DNA of 64,000 nt, from assembly GCF_030518795.1 (NCBI RefSeq), contig NZ_CP130427.1:4650001-4714000 (forward strand). Reading direction: 5' to 3'. Positions 36,502-46,200 of the stretch are shown here, piece after piece (the first letter of the stretch is position 1; each line of letters starts with the position of its first letter). The DNA comes from Micromonospora sp. NBRC 110009. GTDB taxonomy: Bacteria > Actinomycetota > Actinomycetes > Mycobacteriales > Micromonosporaceae. Under the pieces are notes generated by a model that made no database searches, was not told the origin of the DNA, and was given only the letters and a program-made list of their open reading frames with translations. The position numbers and the translations under genes are program-made.

Positions 36502-37563
36502 ATGCCAGACCCATCGGGCTGTCATGCTGTGATCGTGGAGTTCGATGTCATCGAGACGCTGATCGAGTTGCGTCGCAGCTACGGCCTGACGCCCGGACAC
36601 ATCCGTGAGGTGGGGCAACCCCTCATGGACGCTCTGGGTACTAGCGATGCAGACCTTGCGCACAAGATCGTCGCTGACGCCATCGAGCATATGGGGCGGA
36701 CACGGCACGCGCTCGTCCTCAGGGCGTCCTATGGACTGGACTCGGACGACGCGGTGACATCGCTGGCAACCCGGCAGAGTCAAGTGGCGAGGTCGCTCGG
36801 CATCTCAGTCGACACCGTTAAGCGCGACGAGCGCCGGGCCATCAACGAGCTCCAGCAGCTACTCTTCCCCGCCGGTGCGAGGATGCTCCCCGCTGCACGC
36901 TCTGACGACCGAGCACGCCAATATATGAACGCGCTCGAGTATATCGATCTTGACGCCCATTCCGGCCAAGCCCAGTTTTCAATCGCCGCCAGCAACCACT
37001 ACCACAACCAAGGCGCCCATATTCCAAACACGCCTGCCGATGACGAGTGGCGTGACGACCACTTCCTGACGGTCACGTCCGAGGTGCGGAAACATGTGAC
37101 CACGCTGCTTGCCTGCCTCGCTGGCTGGCCACTCGAGTCGCTGATGTTGGTACGGCCGGACGTGCGGTCCGTATTCGGTCAACGCCACGTCACTCAGCGG
37201 ATCGATTCGGCTCAGGATATCGCGCAGCCCGGCTGGCACTCGATCTCCGCGCTGCTACACCTGCGGCGCTGGCAGATGTTCCGCGATGTCGATGAGGGCT
37301 TCGTCGATCTCTATGTAACCCCGTCCGCGGCTCAGCCGTGGGATGCGTACACGCCGGAGGTGTACGACGACGCGATTGCCAGCCGGCTAGTCGGAATGCG
37401 TGATCAGATCCTGAGACCGGTCACTAGGATCGTCCAAGAGGTCCTCAAGGAACCGACGGCCAGGCTGGCGTACAGCGGCAGCGTCCAGTGGGAAGAGGAA
37501 GGCACTCCCGTGACATGCGGCGACAGCTACCGCTTCCGACTGGTGATCATCGACAACACCTGA
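36502..37563 (+). CDS. HTH regulator-like protein
   Basis: About 353 aa; the start is uncertain (ATG 36502, or GTG 36529/36535; no clear ribosome site). The N-terminus (EFDVIETLIELRRSYGLTPGHIREVGQPLMDALG) is helical. A sigma-70-region-4-like helix-turn-helix lies near residues 90-120 (SQVARSLGISVDTVKRDERRAINEL). The rest is a mixed alpha/beta domain (TTLLACLAGWPLESLMLVRP, WEEEGTPVTCGDSYRFRLVI) that may sense a ligand. It has an intact frame and normal codon use. Possibly regulates nearby conflict genes; this is conjecture. Confidence 0.6.
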   Translation: MPDPSGCHAVIVEFDVIETLIELRRSYGLTPGHIREVGQPLMDALGTSDADLAHKIVADAIEHMGRTRHALVLRASYGLDSDDAVTSLATRQSQVARSLGISVDTVKRDERRAINELQQLLFPAGARMLPAARSDDRARQYMNALEYIDLDAHSGQAQFSIAASNHYHNQGAHIPNTPADDEWRDDHFLTVTSEVRKHVTTLLACLAGWPLESLMLVRPDVRSVFGQRHVTQRIDSAQDIAQPGWHSISALLHLRRWQMFRDVDEGFVDLYVTPSAAQPWDAYTPEVYDDAIASRLVGMRDQILRPVTRIVQEVLKEPTARLAYSGSVQWEEEGTPVTCGDSYRFRLVIIDNT

Positions 37564-37794
37564 TCAGCAACCCGTGAGGCAACATCCGCACAAGTCGCGA
37601 GTGGCGCGGTGAAGATCGGCATCGAATGAACCAACCAGCAGGCCACGGCACAGGTGTCCTGCTCCGCTGACAGCGTGATCACCGTCAAGCATCCCAATGC
37701 GACGCGGGTATCAGGCGCATCGTGAAGGACAGATTCGCCCGGGCGCCGGGCAGCATGGCCTGCGCGGGCTCTACCGCCGCGCCGTCTTAACGGC
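37564..37794. other. intergenic, nothing recognised
   Basis: Non-coding by composition. It precedes the PIN remnant. Confidence 0.4.
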
Positions 37795-37995
37795 CTCGCC
37801 GTCAAGGTCATCCTCGACACTTCGGCGATCGTCGCGTTCAGCCGCGCAGTGGTGGACGTGGGCGAGCTAATCGCCGAGGTCGCCGACGAAGAGAACCTCT
37901 GTTTGGCCTACCGGTCATGTGCCTCGTCGGGGCGTCCTGGGCTGTTGCCGACCGGCGGGGAGAGGAATGCTTGATCCGTCCTGCCTTTGCCGGTA
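37795..37995 (+). pseudogene. PIN-domain (VapC-like) toxin fragment, frameshifted
   Basis: Reads VKVILDTSAIVAFSRAVVDVGELIAEVADEENLCL, the N-terminal strand and catalytic Asp of a PIN ribonuclease. After a shift near 37905 it continues PVMCLVGASWAVADRRGEECL in another frame. No antitoxin and no C-terminal acidic residues are found. It is a decayed toxin-antitoxin remnant. Confidence 0.55.
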
Positions 37996-38109
37996 ATTGG
38001 ACATTGGATCATGGCGAGGCAAATCTCTTACTAACTCGTCGATGGGACCGGGACGAAGGCACCTGGCCTGGGGTACGAGCCAGTGCGCCGGGTTGCATTG
38101 GGCGGTGTC

Positions 38110-38148
38110 GAGGCCGGAGCCGGCGACCGGGTCGCCGGCTCCGGCCTC
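38110..38148. terminator. strong hairpin, candidate bidirectional terminator
   Basis: A 17-bp perfect stem (GAGGCCGGAGCCGGCGA paired with TCGCCGGCTCCGGCCTC) with the 5-base loop CCGGG. It lies between convergent genes (regulator ending 37563, MBL gene ending 38346). No T-tract on either strand, as is common for actinomycete I-shaped terminators. Confidence 0.6.
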
Positions 38149-38345
38149 CGTGCTCCCTACCGGATCCATGATCCGAACTATTCGGCGGGGCGTGGGCGTG
38201 GGCGTGGGCAAAGCAACAGTGCCACAGGGCGGGTGGCCGGCTTCGAGCGCCATCTGCGCGCGCTGTTGCGGGAAGCCGCTGGACGACGGCCGATTCACCG
38301 AGCCGGATCCCGGCCACCGAGATAATGATTTGGCAACCCCGTGGA

Positions 38346-39395
38346 TCAAATCTCCACGCGCAGGTGACCCGGCCGGCCTGCATACACCATCTCGTACCTG
38401 AACAGGCGGCTCAGCCGCGGCGACTCCCACGGTTGGGTGTACATCGTGCGGTAGTTGAATTCCAGTCGGCGTGGTGACCGGCCAGCGACGGTGCGGGCGA
38501 CGGCCACCCGGTCGGGATGCTTATAGATCGCGCCGTTGGTGGAGAACAGGAAACGGTCGCACTCGGTTAACTCGAACAATTCGGCGCTGACGTTGTAGCG
38601 CGAGCCGTGGTGCGGCATCTTCAGCGCGTTCACCTTGACGGCTGGCACGCCACGCTTCTTGGCGAGCTGGCGCAGCCCGGCGGTCAGCACGCTGTCGTTC
38701 GCATCGCCGGTGAGAAGCAGGCTCCGGCCCTCGTACTCGGCCAGGAAGGCGATGCTCGCGCCGTTCGCCTCCGACTTGTCGTCCTCGAAAGGGGTCGATG
38801 CGAGTGCCGCCGGGTCCAGCGCCGCGTCGCCCAACCGGTCCGTCGGCGCGGTCCGCGCCTCCTCGGCCGCCTTGCCGGGCACCAGACCGGCCTTCTCGAC
38901 CTCCTTCTTCCAGACCGGCCGCAGGTCGGCGAGCGCCGCCCGGGTGGGGGAGAGCAGCGTGAGGGTCAGCCCGCCGGGCAACGTGATTTCCGGCAGCGGC
39001 CCGCCGTCCGGGACCATGACGGCCTTGCCGCCGAACGCGGCGTTCCACGGCAATCGGCGGCGCGCGATCAGCTCGCCGAGCCGCTCGCCCTGCTTCGCGC
39101 CCAACTTGTCGGTGGGCAGGTGTTCCCAGCCGTTGAACCAGACGTCGCCGATCTGCGGTGGCAGTTCGCGGCGCTCCAGCAGGCTCAGGATGCCGGTGAT
39201 GTGGTCGGCGTCGATGTGGGTGATCACGAGCAAATCGAGCGCCTCGGCGTCGCCCAGCACGGCCGAGATAGCCTCGCGGGTCGTAGTGCTACGCGGGCCG
39301 CCGTCGATGAGCACGCGATGCGGGTCGTCCGGTGTGCCGTACTCCAGCACGAGCGCGTCGCCGTGCAGAGCGGGGAGCAGATGGAGCGTCAACAT
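38346..39395 (-). CDS. ComEC/Rec2-like MBL-fold hydrolase
   Basis: 349 aa, ATG 39395, three bases after the stop of the CHAT gene (TGA GAG ATG), so one operon. MBL motifs: LHGDALVLEYGTPDDPHRVLIDGG, the metal loop VITHIDADHITGIL, LLLTGDANDSVL, and ALKMPHHGSRYNVSAELF. This is the subtype found as the soluble domain of ComEC and as stand-alone enzymes in conflict systems, often acting on nucleic acid or nucleotides. No signal peptide or membrane helix, so it is cytosolic. Pairing with a CHAT protease suggests an effector or processing role. Confidence 0.8.
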   Translation of the reverse strand: MLTLHLLPALHGDALVLEYGTPDDPHRVLIDGGPRSTTTREAISAVLGDAEALDLLVITHIDADHITGILSLLERRELPPQIGDVWFNGWEHLPTDKLGAKQGERLGELIARRRLPWNAAFGGKAVMVPDGGPLPEITLPGGLTLTLLSPTRAALADLRPVWKKEVEKAGLVPGKAAEEARTAPTDRLGDAALDPAALASTPFEDDKSEANGASIAFLAEYEGRSLLLTGDANDSVLTAGLRQLAKKRGVPAVKVNALKMPHHGSRYNVSAELFELTECDRFLFSTNGAIYKHPDRVAVARTVAGRSPRRLEFNYRTMYTQPWESPRLSRLFRYEMVYAGRPGHLRVEI

Positions 39396-39398
39396 CTC

Positions 39399-42023
39399 TC
39401 ATGCCTCCGCGGAGATCAGCCAGTCCGCGTCGCCGAACGCGGCCAGCGCCAGCACGGTGAGGTTGCCCTCGGCGAGGAGCCGGCGGCGTAGCTGCAGCAT
39501 GACCTCGCCGAGTCCATGCGGCTCCCGTCGGCACGCGCCGTAGAGCTCCTCGATCAGGGAGGCGGCGACCGGGGCCGCGTGCCGGCCGAGGACCTCGGTC
39601 AGCGTGGCGATGACGACCTCCGCCCCGGCGCCGCGCAGGATGCCGGGAAACTCCTCGTAGCTGATCTCCCCGGCGCATGCGGTGGCGCAGCCCAGCAGAG
39701 CGACGATCACTGGTCGGTCGTCGGGCGGCAGGAAGCCGCGGTCGATCTGAGGCGGCCAGATCCGGGCGTCGGCGCCGATCTCCAGGCCGTATCCGTCGTA
39801 GACCGCCGAGTGCACGGTGTGCGGCAGCACCATCAGGACGGCCGGCCGGCTCTCCTTGACGGCCTTCGCCCAGTCGTCCCAGATCTCGACCCGGCGGGTG
39901 GCGGAGAACCGTCCCAGTGCGGTCGCGAGCATCTTGACCGAGCCGGCCGCGAATCCGTCAACCCGGTCGCTCGTGGCGAAGACGATCGGGCCGAGCGTGA
40001 TCCGGTTCCGATCCCGCGATGGGCAGCCGCGCAGCTGAAATCCGTCCGCCGTGCGGGCGCCGGGTCGGAACGCCTGGCGCTCGATCACCTTGGACAGGCC
40101 CCAGAAGCCGAACGGGCAGACGACGTCAGCGGTGTGCGGCCCGGGACAGATCCCGCCCGGCTGCTCGGCGCCGAGCGTGGCGATCGCCTCGGGGCACAGC
40201 GACGCGGACTCCTTCGGCTGCGGGAAGTCGTAGACCAGTTCCAGCGGCAGAAAGGCATCGGCCTCGGCGGACACCACCTGCACGTACTCGGTGGTGTGCA
40301 GAGCCTCGGTGAAGCCGGCGGCGTCCCGTTCGATCGCCATCCGGAGCAGAGATCCGCGGTACGCGAGGAAGATCAGCAGCTCGACGGCCGCGGGAGCGGT
40401 CAGTCCCGCGGTCTGCTCATCACCGGCGACGACCTCGGACAGCCGCGCTTGAATCCGCTTCATGGCGTCGTTGACGGCGTTGTCGGTGAACCGGATCGTG
40501 GCCGCCGCGGGGCCGGCCACGGCGGTCATCTGGGTGTTGCCGTCGGCGCCCGGCCCGACGAACAGCGTCGCGTCGAACGAGCGCCGTTCCGCGACCTCCG
40601 CCGTGGGGGGTGCAACCGTGATCTCGGGCTTGGCGGCCGGTGCCGTCTCTGGCCGGGCGACGCCGACCGAGGCGGGCAGCCGGGCGGTCTGCAGGAGCCG
40701 GTTGCCGCACAACACGATCAGCCGCGCGTCGACCGCGGTGGTGTCCGGCCGCGTGGTCAGCTCGAACGAAATGGTGGCGCTGTCGCCGATCAGGGGTAGC
40801 TGGAGGTCGGCGACCAGGGGCGCGGGCAGCAGGTCCGGCTCGGTCAGGAGGACTACGAGCGGGCGGGAGCCAGTCGCGTGTGGATCTTCCGGGAACGCGG
40901 TCCGGGCATGGAACCAGTCGGTGGCGTCCACGCCGATCCGGACGTCGATCCGGTGCCGGGTGCCAGCCAGCCACTCGGCGAGCGGCGGCTCGGGCCGGTC
41001 GGCCTCGACGATCCGGGCCTGCAGCGCCCGGGTGCCCGCAGCGGCGCGGATCAGCGGCGCCGCGACCCGCTCGAGGTGGAGGAGCTCGGTGGCCTCGCCG
41101 CCCTCGCTCTCGAACGCCCCCCGGGTGGCCACGTCCTCGAACTGGTTGGCCAGCGCGATCGGATTGACCTCGCTGGCCAGCGACGGCCCGGAGTCGCGTA
41201 GCAGTTGAGCGGTGAGCAGAGCCCGGCGGGCGATCGAGTGGCGCCCGACCGCGTCGTGACCGGCAAGGATGATTCCACCGAACGCCTCCTCGAACGGTAC
41301 GTTGTGCGACAGCTCGCGGATGAGCTCGACGAGGGTTTCGGCCGTCGCGCGCGACGGCCCGACGCCGATCGACCACGCGCCGGTGCGGTCGGCCAGTGCG
41401 GCGAGCGCGTCCCGGGTCCACGGCTCGTCGGCGCGCTGAACGACGACCGTCCCGCACCGGATCTCGCGGATCTTCGCGATTGCCGCGGTCGTGTCCGAGG
41501 CGGGCCCGGGCAGCACGAGGATGTCGCAGGCGATCCGTTCACGTCCGATGACGACTGGCTCGATAAGCTCGCGGCGCCACGCCGACTCGCCGATCTCCTG
41601 TCGCAGACCGGCGAGGAGCGCACGGCCGGGTCCATCATCGAGCAGTCCGATGCGGATGGGCAGGCGCCACGACTCAGCCGTCCGGGCCGTGTCGAGCGGG
41701 ATGTAGACGTCAGCGACGACGGCCAGGGTCTCCAACGTCCAGACCGTCTCCGGATCCGCCGGATCGAGGGGGACCGAGAGCACCGGCTTCGGCCACATCG
41801 TTCCTTCACGCCACGCCGTCTCCCACGCCGGCGCGCTCGGGATCCGGTCCGGGTCCGGACTGCGCCACGGGTAATGGGCCGGGCCATCGGCCGTGACGCG
41901 AGTGCGGAAGGACTGCAGTGTCGGTTCGCCGGCCGCCATGGCGACGCCGGCAGCCGCGAGCGCTTTCGCGAATTCGTAGTCGTCGAGCGACGCCCCCCAG
42001 TCGCCGTATCTGGCGCGACTCAT
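39399..42023 (-). CDS. CHAT-domain (caspase-like) protease
   Basis: 874 aa from ATG 42023 (GTG 42029 also possible). The C-terminal domain carries the CHAT His and Cys: VLMVLPHTVHSAVYDG near residue 736 and VALLGCATACAGEISYEEFPG near 776, with the family's usual spacing, followed by GAEVVIATLTEVLGRHA. A Cys cluster (LCPEA, GICPGPH, VVCPFGFWGLSKVIER) precedes it and may bind zinc. The first about 550 residues are mixed alpha/beta with a degenerate CHAT-like or receptor part and are not classified. CHAT proteases are executioners in several prokaryotic immune systems. Divergent from the EAD1-trypsin gene across 115 bases. Confidence 0.75.
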   Translation of the reverse strand: MSRARYGDWGASLDDYEFAKALAAAGVAMAAGEPTLQSFRTRVTADGPAHYPWRSPDPDRIPSAPAWETAWREGTMWPKPVLSVPLDPADPETVWTLETLAVVADVYIPLDTARTAESWRLPIRIGLLDDGPGRALLAGLRQEIGESAWRRELIEPVVIGRERIACDILVLPGPASDTTAAIAKIREIRCGTVVVQRADEPWTRDALAALADRTGAWSIGVGPSRATAETLVELIRELSHNVPFEEAFGGIILAGHDAVGRHSIARRALLTAQLLRDSGPSLASEVNPIALANQFEDVATRGAFESEGGEATELLHLERVAAPLIRAAAGTRALQARIVEADRPEPPLAEWLAGTRHRIDVRIGVDATDWFHARTAFPEDPHATGSRPLVVLLTEPDLLPAPLVADLQLPLIGDSATISFELTTRPDTTAVDARLIVLCGNRLLQTARLPASVGVARPETAPAAKPEITVAPPTAEVAERRSFDATLFVGPGADGNTQMTAVAGPAAATIRFTDNAVNDAMKRIQARLSEVVAGDEQTAGLTAPAAVELLIFLAYRGSLLRMAIERDAAGFTEALHTTEYVQVVSAEADAFLPLELVYDFPQPKESASLCPEAIATLGAEQPGGICPGPHTADVVCPFGFWGLSKVIERQAFRPGARTADGFQLRGCPSRDRNRITLGPIVFATSDRVDGFAAGSVKMLATALGRFSATRRVEIWDDWAKAVKESRPAVLMVLPHTVHSAVYDGYGLEIGADARIWPPQIDRGFLPPDDRPVIVALLGCATACAGEISYEEFPGILRGAGAEVVIATLTEVLGRHAAPVAASLIEELYGACRREPHGLGEVMLQLRRRLLAEGNLTVLALAAFGDADWLISAEA

Positions 42024-42138
42024 GGTCACAGCACATCATGGGCGGCCGTGGGGGGTGCCGTCGTGTCGGTGATCCGTCATCCTTGCTGCTCACTCAAGGT
42101 CACACGTACGGTACTCATCGATGCGAGAGGAGTATCGG
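42024..42138. promoter_or_regulatory. divergent promoter region of the CHAT and EAD-trypsin operons
   Basis: 115 bases between divergent starts; both operons must be transcribed from here. A GAGGAG site at 42126-42131 sets the plus-strand start at ATG 42139. No operator palindrome was clear. Confidence 0.4.
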
Positions 42139-43254
42139 ATGAAAGCTCATCGCCTGACTGGACCCGAGCAGGGGGAGCTGGCCGATCTGCTCGTCGAGGC
42201 GTTCACGCGGGCCCGGTTCGAGCAGATGTTGTCGCGCCGCCTCAACCGCAACATCGAGCGTCTGGTCAGCCCGGCGGACGATCTCGACACGGTCCTGTAC
42301 AAGGTCATCGACGACGCCACCCGTCAAGGATGGTGGGTCGACCTGGTGACCGCCGCGCGAGCGGCACGCCCCACGGACGCCGGTCTCCAGGCGTTCGGCA
42401 GCCGGTTCGGCCTCGGTCCGGTGATCGTGACCCCGGACGGCGCGGTGACCGACGAACGACGGCTGCTGGCGTACGTCCGGAAGGGCCGCACCGGCTACGA
42501 CATGGTCGAGTGGCGGGCGCGGCTGGGCGAAATCGAGGGCCGGGTCTGCCGCATCGAGTTTCCGCACGGACGGGGCCGGGTGCGGGCCACCGGCTTCCTC
42601 GTCGGCCCGTCCGTGGTGCTCACCAACCATCACGTGGTCGAGCCGATCATCGACGAGAAGGCGCCGCCGTCCGCGGTGACTATCCTGTTCGACCCCGCCT
42701 ACCGCGAGGACGGCACGTCGCTGCCGACCGGCACCCGGTACCGGTTGGCGGCGGACTGGTGCATCGGGTTCAGCCCGAGCAGCCTGATGGACCGCAAGCT
42801 CAAGCCGGACCGCGAACCGCACGACGGCGAGCTCGACTTCGCCCTGCTGCGGGCGGATGGACGGCCCGGCGACGAGCCGGTCGGCGGGTCGACCGCAGAC
42901 CGTCCGGCGCCCCCGCGCGGCTGGTTTCCGATGCCGGCCGAGGACCACGACTTCACCTCCTCGCCGGAGCTGCACATCGTGCAGCACCCTGGCGGGCGGC
43001 AGATGGTGGTGATGGTCGACAATGAGGCGGTCATCGAGGTCAATCCTCCGGGTACGCGCGTGCGCTACCGCACCAACACCGAACCGGGATCCTCCGGCTC
43101 GCCGTGCTTCGGGCCGGACTGGCAATGGGTCGCCGTGCACCAGAGCGGTGACCCGGCCTTCCCCGCCACCGGCGTCGCCGGGTACAACCAGGGCATACCC
43201 GTGTCGGCGCTGCGCCGGGCCACCGAACGGTGGCGCGCCGAGATCGAGGCCTGA
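42139..43254 (+). CDS. EAD1 + trypsin-like serine protease
   Basis: 372 aa, ATG 42139 chosen for its ribosome site (the ATG at 42121 lies before it). Residues about 5-85 form an effector-associated domain EAD1 (LTGPEQGELADLLVEAFTRA, LDTVLYKVIDDATRQGWW). Residues about 130-360 are a trypsin-fold protease with a full triad: His in LTNHHVVEP near 164, Asp in ELDFALLRAD near 232, and Ser in EPGSSGSPCFG near 317. EADs link effectors to STAND NTPases carrying the same domain; the next gene provides one. Likely a protease effector activated through EAD-EAD contact. Confidence 0.85.
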   Translation: MKAHRLTGPEQGELADLLVEAFTRARFEQMLSRRLNRNIERLVSPADDLDTVLYKVIDDATRQGWWVDLVTAARAARPTDAGLQAFGSRFGLGPVIVTPDGAVTDERRLLAYVRKGRTGYDMVEWRARLGEIEGRVCRIEFPHGRGRVRATGFLVGPSVVLTNHHVVEPIIDEKAPPSAVTILFDPAYREDGTSLPTGTRYRLAADWCIGFSPSSLMDRKLKPDREPHDGELDFALLRADGRPGDEPVGGSTADRPAPPRGWFPMPAEDHDFTSSPELHIVQHPGGRQMVVMVDNEAVIEVNPPGTRVRYRTNTEPGSSGSPCFGPDWQWVAVHQSGDPAFPATGVAGYNQGIPVSALRRATERWRAEIEA

Positions 43255-43262
43255 GGCCGGCC

Positions 43263-46200
43263 ATGCCCCGCGCGTCCCTGCAACCGCACGAGGTCCTTGA
43301 GATCCGCGAGGCGTTGTTCAACTACTACACCTTCAACCAGCTCAGGGATGTCGTCCGGCGACTCGATGTCGACCTCAGGCGGCTGGAGAAGGAGAATGCC
43401 ACGCTCCCGGATTTCGCCCGCGACGTTGTCGAGACGGCCGACCGCCAGGGCTGGCTGATGCCGCTGCTCGCCGCTACCGCGCACATCGATCCGCTGATCG
43501 GGGCGCACCTCGAGCGGCTGGCCAAGGCGCAGGCGGACGCCGGCCCGTCGCCGGGCGAGCGCGGGAACCACCTGGTCGTCGCGGTCGCGCACGCGCCGCA
43601 GGACGCCGCGCTGGCCGACGAACTGGAGCGCTACCTGGAACGGTCTGCACTGCCGGTGCAGCCGTTGCGCGGCGGCGGCGCGGACGTTCTCGTGTTCCTG
43701 GCCACCGAACACGCGATCGGCGAGGCGTCTCCGTGCCGTGCCAAGGTCGAGGACGCAGTCACCCGAGGGCTGGACGTCATCGCAGTGGTCGCCGATTCCG
43801 CCGCGCCCCGATCCGGGTGGGCCGCCGGGCTGGACCCGGTCGACGGTCGCGACGGATGGGTGGGCCTCGGGCGCCGGCTGCGCGAGGCCGCCTCGCCCCG
43901 TCGGCAACTCCGCAAGCTGGTCTCCCGCCGGGACGCCGTCGAGCGCGGCCGGGCCGGCGCCGACACGGCCGAGGCCGACCGGATCAACGCCGAACTGCGG
44001 GAACTGCACGAGCTCATCGCGCAGGTGAGTCTGCGGCTCGACGGCCACCGCCCCGAACCCGCGCCGGCCCAGCCTCTCGACGTGCCGGGACCCGCCGACG
44101 ACGACCTCGCCTATGCGGGTGAGCCGCTCGCCGCCGACCACTCGACGTTCCACGATCGGCAGCCGTACCTCGACGAACTGGAACGCCTTCTCTCCGAACC
44201 CGACCAGCGGATGATCTTTTTGCAGGGCCGCAGCGGCGTCGGCAAGACCGGCGTGGTGGCCCGGCTGCTCGCCGAACGCCGAGCCGGCCTCCGGGCGCCC
44301 TTCCTACGCGGCTTCGTCTATTTGCCGGCCTTCGGCTTCCGGCCGGTCAACGCCGCGGCCGTGGTCAGCGCGATCGCCCGGATGGTCCGTGGCCGGGAGC
44401 AGGCGCGGCTGGTGGTCAACGCGCAGCGGCTCAAACAGCCCTGGCTCGATGTTCTCGACCATGCTCTCGACGGTCTGGCGGATTGCCCGGTGCTGCTCGT
44501 CATCGACGACGCCGATGAGCTGTTCGGCGAGGACGGCCGGTTCCAGGACGAGGAGCTGCGGGACGTGGTCGACCGGCTGCGGCAGCGTCGCGACCACGGG
44601 GTGCGGATCCTGCTGGTGGGCCAGCCGATCGGGCCGGTGCCCGAGTCGTTCGAGCTGAGTCTGGACGAGGGCCTGCCCGAACCGCACGACCTCAGGTTCC
44701 TGCAGGCACTCGACACGGAAGGCCTGCTGCACCTGAACGACGTGCCGACGCTCACCTATCTCTGCCGCCTCGTCGACGGCTCGCCCCGTGCACTGGAACT
44801 CGTGTTCGCCCTGCTGAGCCAGGACTCGCGCCGCTCGATCGAGGACCAGATCCACGACCTGGAGCAGATCTCCGGTGACCCATCCGGTGCCGTGCTCAAG
44901 AAGGTCTTCCTGCAGCTCGACATCGAGGACAAGCGTATCCTGCAGGCCCTGGCGATCTACGCCCGACCGGTCAAGCCCGCGGCGGTCGACGAACTCCTCG
45001 GCGATTACGTGCCCGGTATCGGCAGCGCGCACCGATTGCTGCGGCTGCACCGCCTGCGGCTGGTCCGGCGCGACGATCAGGGCCGGTTCTACCTGCCGCC
45101 CCGCAACGACCGGGCGATCGTGCTGAACACGCTCGCCGAGGGCGGCTGTGACGACGTGGCCGCCAGTTCCGGGCTGCTGACCCAGGTAGCGCTCTACCAT
45201 CGGGCGGCGGAGCACTTCGAGCGGCACCGCACCCCCGCCGAGAAGATCGGCGGCGTCGGAGATCTCGACAACCATCTGGCCGAGATTGACATGCGCATCG
45301 CGGCCGGCGAGTACTCCACCGCGCTGCACCTCGCCGACGACCTCAACCGGTTCTATCTCATGCGATGGGGGCACGGGGTACTTGTCGAGCGCCCGCTCAC
45401 CCGGCTCGAAGGGCGGCTGACCGACCGCGACGAGTACTTCCGGCTCTGCGCTCTCGCGTGGATCGCGGGCCAGCAGCGCCGGCCAGAGCGGGTGATCGAA
45501 CATGCGGCCGCGGCTCAACGGCTCGCAGGCAGCCGGAAGGCCGTCGCCCGGCTCCTGACCACCGTCGGCAAGGCTCACTTCGACCAGGATCGGCTGGACG
45601 AGGCCGCCAATCTTCACCGGCAGGCGCTCCGCCGCATTCCGATGGTCCTGGTCCCTTCCGGCGGTATCATCCGGGCCGCCGCGCAGATCGGCATCGCTTC
45701 GGTGCTGACCAGGGCGGCGGACTTCACTGGCGCGTTGGACCACTACGAGAAGGCCCGGCGGAACCTGCCCCGGTCGCTCGACGGCGCGGGTTCCGACGCC
45801 GCGCTGCTCCTCGTCCTGGACGCGGCCGGCCGCGGCATCATCCGCACCCACCTCGGCGACTATACCGGGGCGGCGCGCGATCTCGGCCGCGCGAGACATC
45901 TCGCGGAGTTGGCCGGCCTCGAGATCGAGCTCGGCGAGGGTCATCTTCACGATGCGCAACTGCTGATCGTGCAGGAGCGGTGGGACGAAGCTGAGACGGC
46001 GGCTGACCGCGCCGCGCGATCGGCGGACGAGACGGGAAGCCGGATGCTGCGCCGCGACGCTCGCGAGGTGTCGTCACTCATCGCGCTCTGCCGAGGCGAG
46101 CTCAAGCAGGCGGCCGACACGATTCGGGTCGCGGTGCGGCACGACCCGACCGCCGATGGGCTCGCTTTGAAAGGCATGATCGACTTCAGGTCAGGAGACC

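Noticed and set aside
38190-38215. short tandem GGGCGT repeats
   Set aside because: Only about three units, not a CRISPR or a recognised regulatory repeat.
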